The translations under genes were made by a program, and so were the position numbers. Below the pieces are notes generated by a model. It was not told where the DNA came from. It did not search any database and worked only from the letters and a program-made list of their open reading frames with translations. A DNA stretch of 64,000 bases from Neopestalotiopsis rosae (taxonomy: Eukaryota > Ascomycota > Sordariomycetes > Amphisphaeriales > Sporocadaceae): NCBI GenBank assembly GCA_023078685.1, contig JALGAS010000012.1, positions 806,001-870,000 on the forward strand. Reading direction: 5' to 3'. Positions 1 to 13,117 of the stretch are shown here, piece after piece (position 1 is the first letter of the stretch; each line of letters opens with the position of its first letter).

Positions 1-2305
1 CAACAAAGGGAATCCACACCCCCGATTCAACCACTTGAGAGAAAACAGTATTTCTGTGATTTGAAACCACACTGTGACAAGTTGTTGGTGCTCTTGCTGT
101 GCACCTTTCTAGAGAATCGTTGCATTTGACAACCATACGATGCCGCTGAAGCCTACCTGGTTCCAGCGTAGTTGTAAGGCCTGAGCTGAGGACTTCTCCA
201 GGTCTCCCCAGCAATTGTAGCGTAAAAGTAATTTTGAGGGGAACTAGCAGCGATTTAGGCAATCAAACAATCATCAAGAAAAACGTTGGATCGCGGCAAG
301 TGTCGTGACTTTGCTGGCCCCCGTATGTATTACATGGTACGGCCTGTACGGCCTGCTTCAGGTCATCCGGTTTCTCCTGGTGCTGCGTTTAAACTGTCTG
401 AAGAGAAATCGATCATGAGAACAAGAGTGTGTCGCGTTGTTCATCAGGCTGCTACCAAGGCTTGCGCTCTATCTACATAACCTTGGAAGGTACCTGGCAG
501 GGCAGTTTGGCCAGGGCATAGATTAGAAGACCGGTCAATGTAAAGCTGTTATCCTGGGAACCCATTCCTCGCCATTGGCATCCTACAATATCGCTTCGCC
601 CTCCCGAGGCGCGACAAGACTTCTTGTGCGCCGTAAGCAGCAGAACAACATGGAACACTCGGATCATGATCGTGGGCCTGGCAAATAAGCCCAGGTCTGG
701 CAACCCGGCACGGCCACGGGAATGGATTCTACAGGACGTCATCAGCCATCCGCCCGTCAGGCCACACAGTCTCGGCAGCCAATCCATCTGATGATTAGAT
801 TCATCCGCATTGACCAGAACCAAGAGCACAAACACGCTTCCACGAGAACAACGCCATTCTATATGAGTGAAAGTAAATGAGTAATTGTATCAGATCTGAA
901 GCATGCAACTAAAGTCAATATGCACGTTTTTGACAGGCGTTTATAGCCGTGTAGTCGACACAGTTTGAAAAATGAGAAAAGTTCAAAACCCTAGCTAGGA
1001 ATTTCCTCCTGAATGGGCACGAAACTGCGCTCAAAGAGTGGACAGCACCAAAAGGGCGGTCGGTCTCTTTGCTGATCATCAGTCTTGTTACCAGTCACAC
1101 ATGTTACCGCATCGATCGATCCCACTGGGACAGGGCTTTGAGAGGATTCAATCACTTTTCAGCACAGGAGAAAAAGGCAAACAGGCGCTGGAGTGGCTGG
1201 TCTTGCTCACGTTTTAATGGAGTGTAGTGCGTGGGACCGCCTGAAAAAGTGGCGTACAGGAGTTATTTTAGCGACATCAACGGCTTCAGCAGTGAGCCCA
1301 CTGCTTGCGACGCCCGCCAAAAGTACTTTGGGACAGCACGTCGAAATGACGTAGGTAACCTTTTTTCGATCTCTGGTTTATATAGCGGAGAGTTTTTTGT
1401 GACCCCGTCATTCAGCACACGCCAGATGGATTCAACGAGACACAGGCCACAGACTGCCATCAACAGAATCAATGCCTTGTCCTTACCTAGTACAATGGGG
1501 CCAAGCTGGGAGCGGTTTGTTACCTGAGCTTTCGACAAGGAGGGCGTGCCGTATATCGAACAATGTGGACGGGCCCTATATCAAGGTAGGGACGGATGCA
1601 AGCAACAATCCTGGCAACGCATGGAAGTCACCGTCGCTACTCGAAAGCTTTGTCTATTGACGACGGCCATGACGGATTCTCGGGTTTTGTCTGGCAGCAA
1701 CTATTCGAGTGGTCAATATGCCAAATGACATATTGGGTCACATATAAACTCTTGAGCGGAATAATAATATGGTCTTGGTAACCATCATCGTAATACTAGT
1801 CATTGGCGTGTGTATCGTAAGGTGGAAGCAGCAGAAACTCTGCAGAGAGCGATCCAACAGTCACTCCACTACTGCCATGGTTCAATGACTTGCAGATGGA
1901 TGGACTATCTAGGCCAAAACTACATGTATTCCCCAGAATCACTTACTGTTTATGGTTTCCGTGCAGCACAAACATCTCACCCCCGGATTGTCCGGCATGG
2001 ACCCTCTGGACACTTCCAAGGTTGGCTCAAATATGCTCTCTATCCGTTGTGGCCGTCTTCTTGCATATGGTGGAAGGAAAGCGCTCGACATGTCCCCCAA
2101 TCGGTGCCAGCGGAAATATGGTTTTGTTTGGCACTCCAAGGGTCTACTCCCGTACAGTAGTCCTCCCCAAGTTTTTTATCATGGAAAACTTTGACCTGCT
2201 TACCTACCTATTTGTCCATGGTGTATTCGGGTTACTCTCACCGACCCCTCCACTACGAAATGTTGCATTGCCGCCATGGCTACAGAGAAGCTACACACCA
2301 AGAGA

Positions 2306-2332
2306 GACACACACGCACGCCACACACACATA
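2306..2332. repeat. CA-rich microsatellite
   Basis: An imperfect run of CA/AC dinucleotides interrupted by CG steps. A simple repeat with no coding context. Confidence 0.7.
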
Positions 2333-5300
2333 TACTGACAACGAATCAGGGCTGTATTGGTGATTCGTCGCAGCTCTGTCGTGTCGCCAACGCCTTGTCT
2401 TACTATGAGGCAAATAAGAATAATCGAGACCGACTTCGGGGGCGGCGTCTATTGCAACTATGCCTCCCATCTACCATTTTTTGAATATCTGAAATATCAA
2501 AAGTAGAGCCAAGCACGCGATCTGCACGGTACAATGCGCAAGTCTCTTCAATCCCAGCAGAAAAAGCTCCCAGCCATGTGCCGAGTCAGCCTCGTGCGTT
2601 TGCTGAGGAGATTTGGACTTTTTCGACCATCCTCTTCGGCAGCAGTGAATACTCTAGATGAGAGTAATTATGGGTTTTGTAATTGCACTGCCGAGAAAGA
2701 TAGGCATTTGTTTCTCGATGTGCGGTAACGAGTCCGATTTGTAGCTGAATTGGGAGCTCCACAGTCGGATAGATTTTTAGAGGCTACCCAAGTGACGGGT
2801 CGTTGCTTTGCATCCGAAACCAAGCGATAAGACTCCACGATCATCGTAAAAGTGGACAGTCAGGCTTTACCCACTATCTTAATAACACTCCTGCACTGAC
2901 TGATCTTTCTCGGCCTCTTTTCTCCAGCTTTGAGGAGGAACCTGTCAATGCCGCAGCTGGATCCTCCCTTTTTCGCTCTCTTCTCGGCCTCTTTTCCCCA
3001 GATATGTGCAGTACTTATTATACCACAACACGGACAAAGCTGCGAGTTATCATTTTGAAGAAACGGCCCCAGTCTTTAGTCAGCTGTTTGCGTACTGTGC
3101 TTCTTGTCGCACAGTAGTAGTCAAGTTGCGTGCCAGGAGACGCATATTGCAACCCTTCGCAATACACACGACTCATGCTTGCAAATCCATGTCTCTATCC
3201 AATATCCATAGTATTTCGCAGACAAAAAGAATCGAATTGTCAAAATGATAGCCTTTTCGCTTTGACTGGCGTTAATCTGGTATCCCCTGTCTTATTCAGA
3301 CGATTTTTATCTCTGGAGTGAGACAAGGCCCGCTCAAGGCACCGGCTCGCCCCTGGAAAATGGAAGCGCCAAGAGTGGAAGAATCCCTGCTGTATGTATC
3401 CGGCACGCGTCGAGAACACGAGGTCCTGAAAGTAAGAAAAACTCAGATAAACTCTAAAAATCGCACAAACATTTACTGGAATTGATCAATACTATTATTC
3501 ATCGGACACTAGAAGTGTTAAAAAGCTAGACGAATAGTCCAACTCAAAGATCTGAATGAACACCTATGACCTTGAACCAGAACTTATCCTCCGTTGCTTG
3601 TCAATAAGACGCAGTCAAAAAAGGCGGACACCTCCGGATGCTGCGGGGACGTTGCGACCGATTAAAGTCGGACGACGATCAGTTCCGGATCGAACGGGAG
3701 GTCTGAAAGTCTGGACCTCTGCGCTGCTCTTGGATGCGACGCCGAGCAATAAGACTCTCAGCCTTTTTTCTGTTTAAATCCCGAACGTGACTCCACAGAA
3801 AGAGACAACATGCCCAGGGAGAAAAAAGCTAATTTCACCAAATATCGTCGATATTGGCGATGCCCGCCTCAACAATACCACCCTTCAGAAATGTGAGAAA
3901 GCTCTTATCAAGAAGGGTGCAATGCAGTTCCAGTGCAGCCTTGGATCGCGCGGCAACCCTTTTTTCACATAGCACTCTCTCAACAAGTCAGGGGTCGGGA
4001 AGCCACCAGATTGGTCAGAGAAATGGGCGAAAAATTGAGTAGAGGCAAAACCGGCGCAAAGCAGGAGATAAGAAGACACGCTTGGAAGCCTTGAAAGTGC
4101 ATACTCAGTCTCCGAAAGCGGGCCCCCTTCCATCCCTTGCCCATCCATCACCGCATCGATGAAACAAGACTGCAGTCCGACGAACCCATTCAGGCTTGTG
4201 ACCAATCATGTCTCGATATATCTGCCCATCTAGGCAGTACGTTGGAAGTGTATCGCCAGGCGCGTCTCTATCTTCCTTGCTTTGGACAAAATGGCTGCAG
4301 GTGAATTGTGACGGTCTGGGATCTGGTAGGCAAAGAACAAGTAAACAAGATGCTTTTTTCCTTTACATGTGTATCACTAAATTGTGCTGCGAGACCCCTA
4401 AATGGTATGAGATCCCTTCGTGCATGTCCTGGGGCATATCTACATTTATGCGATCTGCTTGCTGGGTTCCTTGGTTGCTATATTTTGCCGCCATGGCTCT
4501 TTTTGGTGTGTGCACTGAAGCAACTCTGCACGCGCAAACCCTGCTGATTGTGTAGGAAACGTACATACCGGCTGGGTAGTTTTGCATCAGCACATGTATT
4601 CGAGCAGTTTGCAATCCGTATCATTAAATGTCATAAGATGTTATTATGGTGCATTCCCGAGTCGCGAAGAATACTGCGATGCAGGTCGGGTCAAACAGAG
4701 AAACTCTCCAATGCACCATGCACATCAATCAATCAACAAATCGAGGCCCTTGATTGCGTATCCTTACAATCTCATGATGCCATTTGCAGGAGTTCAGCCT
4801 CCCCTGCCTCAGATGTTATCTTGATTTAATGGCAACAATTACAAAAGTGCGGCAAACTGCATATGCTTGTGTAGCGTGCTATATTCCACGGGCAGGCTGT
4901 TTTCTAGCTCACGTTCAGGACAGATGAACCAAGCTACTGTACACATTATATTCCCTCTTCTCATCATGACCACCGTTGCTGACACACTGTCAAATAGTTG
5001 CGGCCCGTAGCCGCTTTGCGCCGCTCTGCGCGCATCTTTTCTGAAATCCAAAATCCATCAGCCAGGGCCCGCTTGCAGACGCAAAACCCTTGGCGAGATG
5101 GATCAAAGTCTCTCGCACTGTCGGGCAACAGCTCATCCATAGAGGAGCCTCTTGCCAGCCAGCCAGCGGGCCTGCCGCAAGGGCCAAGGGTTCAAAAGGT
5201 TCTCTCCTCTATAATCCCTGCCCATATTGGCCCAAGCTCCTCTGTTCTTCTCTCCTTCCCTGCTCTAACCTAGATTGATAGGTAGAATTGCACAGGAAGC

Positions 5301-8300
5301 AGCGACACGGACAGAGATCGCGGGGCTCCAATGGGCTCCTGCTTCCTGCTCCAATCCTCCACATCCCCATCCGCTGCCAGCTGTGACAGGCTCCAGAATC
5401 TCCAGAACGAATGAACTGGCATGCGTGTCGATATATTCCACTTAATTTTTGACAATGCAGCAAAAATCCACTTCGCGATGCAGAGAAAAAATAGTTGTGG
5501 TGTAGTGCTCGAGTCATTCCCTTGTCATTGCTCTGAATACCCTCGTTTGCCAGACAATATCTTAACTTTGTTTGACGTGAACCCCAACTGACAACTCATT
5601 TGCGTTGCTCGCAACCCCATCTGTTTGCTGGCCAACTTGCAAACTTGCGTGCTTTGGGTCGCCGACGTTGGACACCAAGACGAATGGTACGCGGACGGCA
5701 TGCCGAGCCCGTTTCAATGGGCCATTTTTACGCGCTTGTTTCTCTATGCGCAGCTATGGGCCGCGTTTGACGGTGAGGGCCATGCCCCCCTATCTCGATA
5801 TAGTCTTGACCTTTGTGCAGGACGGTGCCGCTCCTCTTTGGTGCATAGTAATTATGCGGCTCATTTCGGTCCCCGTATTCTTCAACACAGACAGTCCTCT
5901 GTAGATCAGACAAAAATTGTAGGTAGGTCCACGACTCGAGAGACTGTTCGAAAGGGACTGTTCGATGACTGGCTCGATCTCGCGATCCAATTCCACAGCA
6001 CCATACACTAGACGCAGACGTTCTACCAAGACATCAGTAGTCGAGTTCACATCATGGTCGCTCCTGGAAAGCTCATTTGATGGTCGGGCCATATTCCGAA
6101 CGTTCAACGGCCCAATCCGAGACGCCATAAACGATTCGCGCCGCTTCGTATGTCCATGTTTCCATGTGTGAGGTTGATCGACGTATACAACCGTGCCCAT
6201 GTCCATAACCCCACCATCGTGAGTTTTTCCAAGCCAGTCAGGGGCCCATGTTGCCTGGTTACACGTAACGGCTGGCCATGTAATGGTATGCGGGCAGTTT
6301 GTTACTCGAGTACGACCATCAGCAATCAACCATTTTCTAGACTATGCTACATACCTGCACCTCACGTCGCAAGCGCAATGCTATTCAAACCTTTACCTGC
6401 ATAGTCTGTGAAATGACTGGCTGACTGACTGCAAGGTCAGAATGGAGCTTTCATGCAGTCTGAATACAAGACATGGTAGCATTTACCTATGAAGGACCAT
6501 CTCCATTCTCGTGCACTGTAGGACAGTCCGAGGCAAAATTGTCCACAACACACAGGCTCTGCAATTCTGGTAAATTCTGATTCTATTTTCTCTCGTCCTG
6601 CTTACCAAATGTGACGCCATTCTATCCACTGACCAAGCCCAACAAGAGACCCGAGTACGTGACTAACGGCTCCCGGAGTTGATTGCGCGTCCAATCAACC
6701 AACCTGGCTCGAGTGAAGGGCTTGGAATTTGAGGAAATTTCTGGCCTCAATCCAGCTTTCGTCAAGTCCCGTTGATTCTAGCCCAGGAGCTTGTAATATT
6801 ATAACCATGTGCGGACTAGCAACGACTGGACCTGTCGGGGCGCAACGTAGGTGGGGTTTTCAACAGAATAGCCCGGTCCCTGCTCCTCTTTTCGACTTGA
6901 CATCCGCTAGACTTGCTTCATCCGGTACGCGAGGGTTAATGGATGCAACCATCTTGAGATTCCTACCTGTCCTTGGTTGAACACAAGCATGGAAATCCGG
7001 TCAGCTGGGTTTTCAACAATGGGAAAGACGACTTGGAAATCGCATCTGCTGTCGCGACAAGCTTTCGAGAAGTCCATTGTACGACACCCATCTGTTCTAT
7101 TAGAGTTTCGCGTACCTGATCAACCAGACCATCTCCCGCTGTCCCGATGGCCTACCTTTTTGTCAGGGACCGAGAGCAAGTTACAGATATTCGACATGTC
7201 TTTTTGCATGGGCCAAGATTCAGTCGTCAGAGACTCCAGACTCTCGAGGATCACTTTTGACGATGGATCTCCTCGTGGTCACTGCGCCGTGCCCAGGATG
7301 TCACAACGTTCAACTCCTCCGGCGGCTCGATCGTGATGGCGGCCCCCGCAGAATCACGAAAGAATATGGATACACAGACAGTTTACAATTTCATACTTTT
7401 CACTCCGCTTTCTGTAGCACTACGATGGGGCAGCCTTTGGTCCCTTATTACAATTCAACTCCACCCGGGGCAAATTGTCAGAAGTCAGAAATGTTTCTTG
7501 ATATCGCTTCATCTTGGGCCTCTCCCTCGGTTTTCCCTCCGGAGATGTCGCTCCACACCGCTTGACGGATGCCGGGGACAGGAAGATTCCGTCGACGGAT
7601 CTATTCAGTGATCTTGAGACAGGTAAGAAATGTAGAATCCGTGGAATTTCCAGGACTAGGGCTATTCCATTGTACACAGCCGGGAACTTATATACCATGG
7701 GCTATATTTTTCCTGGCGGTGACGTCACATTGCGTCTCGCCTCTAATATTTCAAAGCCTCGACCATCGGGATTTTGGCATCAGATCGACTTTTGAACTGG
7801 GGTTTCGGGTTACCCCCACCGACTGGGGGGCCCGTGGGTATGGGGATTGGGGGTTGAAGGACTCCCTTCAGTTGGTTGGAAGCATTGGCAGCGCGCCGGA
7901 AGGGGAAGCAGAGACGGCCTTGTCGCTAAGCGCTGGTTCGCTGACTGACCATAACGATCCATTGAAAGATCCGCCCAACATGGATCAGGGTATCAGGATT
8001 CCTCCTACTATTCGACTACTAATCTGCCCCCAGAGACAATGTTACTGATTTGACTGGCCAACCACTGGTGTAGTAACAGACTTGCCAGGCAATGTTGGAT
8101 GAATGGGCAGAAAAAGATCATGGTGTATTGTATATAGTGCTTGCTGCCTTGCGAGGTTCGCCATATTCTTTTCGTTAATTTCTAGACAAGCTAGTTTCCG
8201 GCCCTAGAGATTCGCAACTCGTGAAAAGAAAAGAAAAGACGAGTCCCAGAGGTCTGGTAAAGTCGCATCCATGTCTCAGTCAAACATCCAGCCTTGGCAG

Positions 8301-9402
8301 CATCCATGTTTGCTTTGCCAATGTAGATTGCGTGTCTCGTTTGGTGAGGTACGGACAAGGAGACAAGAACTCCTTCAGGCTGTCCCTCGCCGGAACACAA
8401 AAAAGCAAGGCAATCTCATCTGTTGTGAAACGTTCTCGGGGTATTGGTATTCTTTGGGCAAGGGATTCAAATCATTGCGATTTGTTCTTCGGGAACCGAG
8501 GCTAACCTGCGTTCGTACTCTTGTTTTTTCTGTCTCTCTCTCGGCTTCTCGGCGCTTGTGAGAAAGTTAAGTTTTTATCGCATCGACAACCGCATTGATG
8601 GATCTACACAGCCGGAGGAGCCTGGCTGGTGAGGAGAGCGTTGAAAAGCCAAGCTGGCAATATGCTGGCTGTCGGCTTCAGCTTGTATGCATTGTCAGAT
8701 GCATTGTCCCCCAGCTTCTTCTGAGGGGAAACCGAATTAAGGTTTCACACACGGAGCTTTTCCAGCGGACGATATGTTACTGGCATATTTGCCTTGTCAC
8801 TTGATCTTCTGGGACCTGTTCTTGGAACTTGGCAGAAAGTGTATAAGTTCAATTTTAATTTAGGTCCTCGTGACCACTGCGGACGGACGCATTCCTGGGG
8901 TAGGTCAGACCAGAATTACATACTCTTGGGCGTCATCGTTCTTTTCTTGGTAAATGTCTCGGAGCATCGCCTTTTCTCTCATGTACCGTGCCGATGGAAT
9001 CAACATTTGTATGTTGCCTTGCGCGGAAACAAGTCAGGTGGTAGATTTTCGTGCTGCAACGTCCTCGGCCTCCTCCCCGATTCATCTGTGGCTGTCCGAT
9101 TTCTGGGCGATTGGCCAATCTTGGGAGTAAAGAACGACGTGGTCATGATGATGCGTATTATTGGTTGTAATTCATCGTGACGGCTTCATTTTTTCTAGAA
9201 TATCATTTTAAGATTACAGATCGACAGGTCAAAAGTAAGTCAGGTCAGTCAGGTCAGCCTTACGCAGGCTCCCCAAAAAGCCAAGCCATAGCAACCCCGC
9301 ACGCGAATAGCATAGCTGTCCTGACAATGCATCGTGGACAAGTCAAAAAAAGCAAGGTGCCTGGGTGCACGTTTGGAGACACTGTACTGAATCGTCCTCG
9401 AC

Positions 9403-9448
9403 CTCCAAATTTGGTCCGTGGTCTGCTCCAAATTTGGTCCGTGGTCTG
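9403..9448. repeat. perfect 23-bp tandem duplication
   Basis: A 23-bp unit that starts CTCCAAATTTGG and ends GTGGTCTG occurs twice in direct tandem (9403-9425 and 9426-9448) with no mismatch. Likely a recent slippage duplication in non-coding DNA. Confidence 0.85.
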
Positions 9449-12400
9449 GAACCTAAATCATTGTCCCCGGACTTTACTAGGTCTTATCCAAGGGGAGATT
9501 GGGATTGGATATGGTTGCAAAAGAATGATTATGATGAATCAGCGGTGTACCGTAAGCTGCTGCTTATTTTGAAGAACCTGCATTGCCCTGGCAAGAAAGA
9601 AGCTGGAAGACGGGCAGGGCAGCCCCCAAAAAAAGGCCAGTCAGTGTCTTGTCTCGACTTGGTTTTTCGGTGCCCCGCGGATCATTGCCTTGTGGGCAGC
9701 AAACTAGTCGCATCTTTTTGGCCAGATCTGATCTGCACGTTTTGGCGACATGAACCGTTGCTTTATTGGCCGCGTCACAGGATTTTACTGTATAGGGAAG
9801 GCGTGCGTGACCGGGCCATATTCAAGTTTTTTGACTGCCGGACTTGTGACCATGATGGCTCGGGACACCGCCAGAACAGATCTTTGCAGAGATAAGGCCT
9901 TAGGTCTTACTTGTCTCGCACGCCGGAGCGACTCGTCTGTCACGCCGCCCCCAATGACCAAGTCTGCCGGGAGCCCCCCAAGCCCACGGGAATCGGTGTC
10001 TAAATGTTCCCCCTGAACCACCGGTGGTCACGCCAGTGGGCCGGGTGCGCCGCGGTCTCAGCCGCAATCTTGGACGGAGGCAGAGACCGGTCGTCTTCAT
10101 TGCCCTATATGCTCGGAGACCAGATGAAGCCACGAGTAGTGCCTGTATTCACGGAGAAAAACACACGGTACTGAGTCGACCGAGCTTGTCTTGATACCCA
10201 CAGCCATCACGGGTTGAAATGGTGACACGGTATTGTCACTTCATGACGACTGGCTTTCACAACATGTCAAGGCAACTCTTTCCTCTGGGTACGGTTGGCG
10301 CTCATGATTGCATCCTACTCAAAGTGATGCAATTACACTTTTCAAGTTATTCATCAGACACATCGTCCTGACAATCCGGATCCATTACGGATACATGTGC
10401 CGTTCAGTCTGGTCTCATTCGAGACCTCGCTTGGTGGTGTGCTCGCTTCAGATGAGCTCAGGTCTGTCAAGGCCCAAGACGCCTTGCGGCCAGGAAAGAA
10501 AGACTGGAGCCCATGCATGTTGACGTTCAAGGTAATGGCATTGCGTCTGAATGGGCTCACTTTAATCAGCCTCCCAACTAGGTTATTCTTGATCATTTAA
10601 TTTCCGAATATACCTGCGATACATTGCTAATTCATCTGTGAGATTCTAGATGTACTCTGGCCTCCAAGGTACATTCAAGCGACAGACTCGGGAGAATGGA
10701 AATATTTGGACGTCTACAGATTTGTGTTCTCGCCCGGAAAGCAAGACCCGAGTGGCACAATGACCAAGCCTGTGAACAAGACGATTCACCGAGATCACCA
10801 CCCGAAGGAACGTCCTATGGATTTTCAGCAGCATTCTTCTGGAAGCGATATACCATCATCGACCAGCTATTCCCGGCTTGCCCAAAGCCGTATCCCTCCC
10901 ATCTCCAATTATGTTCGAAAAGGGGCTGTGGAACAGAGTAATTACAGCTCTTTAGCAACAACAGCGTCGCTGGTGAATACTTTCATATCTCCCGCTTCTC
11001 CGCAATGAGGTCGGCATTTTCAAGTGGGTGTAGCAATTTGCAAGTCATATCGTGAGCTTCTCGCTGTGCCGTACAAATTTCAAACCGATGAAGGACAAAG
11101 GAGTGTTCCACGGCCATTTCACTACACACGACATCAACACCACGGCCCACTTCAATGGGCCAAGATATTGTGCGTCGTTTGAAATTCAACGCTACTGAGG
11201 TTGATAAAGAAGTGGTGAAGCCGTCTGGCCAATGGAACAACCAGCTGCTCTTCATGGATGCCGCATGGGTGTTTTCTCGCCGAGATGGACCTCTCCTCTG
11301 GGGGCAACCACCAGCGCAATGTTTCCTTCATGCCACTTACACTTTCTATTCGGCCGAGCCTATTGGACCCTGCTTGCAGGTAGCTACGTCACACCTGAAG
11401 CGTCATTGTTGGAAATCCGGGGAAGGAGTGTGGTGTATCAAGCTCTGAAGATGGGGTTGCTAGCTCTATGCTGTGCAAACGCACTTCTCAACGGGCCCTT
11501 GGAGTCGCCGGTTCTCTCGTCTGGAATGACTCGGTGACTGGGGAGCAGACTTGGGCTCGAATGGCCAATTTTGTTGCTACATTGATTGGTGTCACGGTTC
11601 AACAGCTCAAAGTCTAGATAAGAGCTCGTTTTTGCGTAACCTTTGTGTGTGCTCGGAGTAGCCATTTGCCGCGCGCAGGGAACGCCCACAACGGCCAAGT
11701 ATGGCGTCTAGATTCACATCATCAGGGTCCACACTGCAGCTGTGAAATGACCCATCTGGGGTATTAGATCACGGTTCTAGGTTTGAACTCGGTATGATAG
11801 TGGAACTGGGGAAAGAAATCTCCATATTTCCCGGCGTCTATATCAAGCTGTCGATGCATGAAAAGGCGCACCAGTCACCACACATATCATGGATGAGGTG
11901 TCAAGGTGGTCGGGACCAAGGATTGCTAATTTGCCGCACAAAGCAACCCGATGAGAGAGTATCTGTTGTGATTATCTCCATTCCGTAATGCTATCAGGAA
12001 CCATTAGACATTTCATCTATCTGTACCGGTCAGCTCTTCATATATGCACGTTCCTGCGAAAGGCCGAGATATATCGAGAGGGTGCACCCCCTTGGCAACC
12101 ACTTTCAATGCCCTCCATTGCCTAGAACATGCAAGCCATCTGCAAGTCAATGTAGGGTTCAGACGGGGTTCTCGCGAGTGATTGGACAAAGCTTGCCAAC
12201 AGCGTTATCTAGCTACGCGTTCCAGCATGTGAGACGAAGCCTGCAAGTGCATGTTAGTGTTTCCTTCTTTGTATGAGGTGTTGCATTGAATTTTGATACG
12301 AGTGGTCCAATAGGAGAATATATTCCCTGCCGTCCATTTTCAAGAGGCAAGTCTCGCCTTTTGTTCGGAACCATCGGGCTTGATCCTTTTGAGGTGCGAT

Positions 12401-13099
12401 ACGGCGATGGGTTGGATGAATTGCCCCTCCTTTTGTCCCCTTCTCAACAATTGTGCATTCATCGTATATGTGGCTGAAGAGGATTGTGCGTCAAGTGGGT
12501 GGGATACTACGACACTGAAAGTTTCTACTTGCTGCCACACTTGTTTACACACCATTCCCGTCCTGAACGGTGCAGCAAATAGTTGGGAATGGCTTCACGG
12601 AGAACCAAGTGGCAAGAAATCCAACAGAAATCTCTTCAATTTTTCTTTGTACGAGGATTTCCCGTTGCTGACCTAGTCGCGGATCGTATGTTTGTCTGTC
12701 AATTCTCTTGTGCCGGCTTACCCCTCACCCCTGGTTATTATCGTCCCACTTCTCTGGGGTCCTGCGCAGAGTATAAATCACCGACGACAGGGGTGTAAAA
12801 GCGAGAGTTTTTTGTACTGGGGGATTTGGGCATGTCCAAAAGGCAATATTTGAGCAATGATATCTTGCCATCCACTACCCATTTTTGACATTTCCATGCT
12901 AATGCCAATGTCCCCACAAAGGAGGATGGCCTACGAAAAGGCATAAGAGGAGGAGGATCTCTTTTGCCAAGTATCACCCAAGAGAGAAACCAAGCCGCTC
13001 GCTTCTGTAAAGTTTCAGCGAGCGTTTTTAGATCCCCCCTCACCTACTGTAGCCACACACCAACCAAGCCGTCGAGCGGCGCGTCTACCCCAAGCAAGT

Positions 13100-13117
13100 A
13101 AAAAAAAAAAAAAAAAA
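13100..13117. repeat. A18 homopolymer
   Basis: Eighteen consecutive A residues. It could be a simple repeat or the tail of an old retro-copy; no coding remnant is visible on either side. Confidence 0.7.

Noticed and set aside
5790..6329. 179-codon minus-strand frame
   Set aside because: No motif, no signal peptide, no plausible splice partners; it could be chance. A translated database search would decide.
7569..8048. 159-codon plus-strand frame
   Set aside because: Composition drifts along its length and no family or topology is recognisable.
10646..11540. possible exon fragments on both strands
   Set aside because: Short open stretches look protein-like in places, but no consistent splicing or family emerges on either strand.
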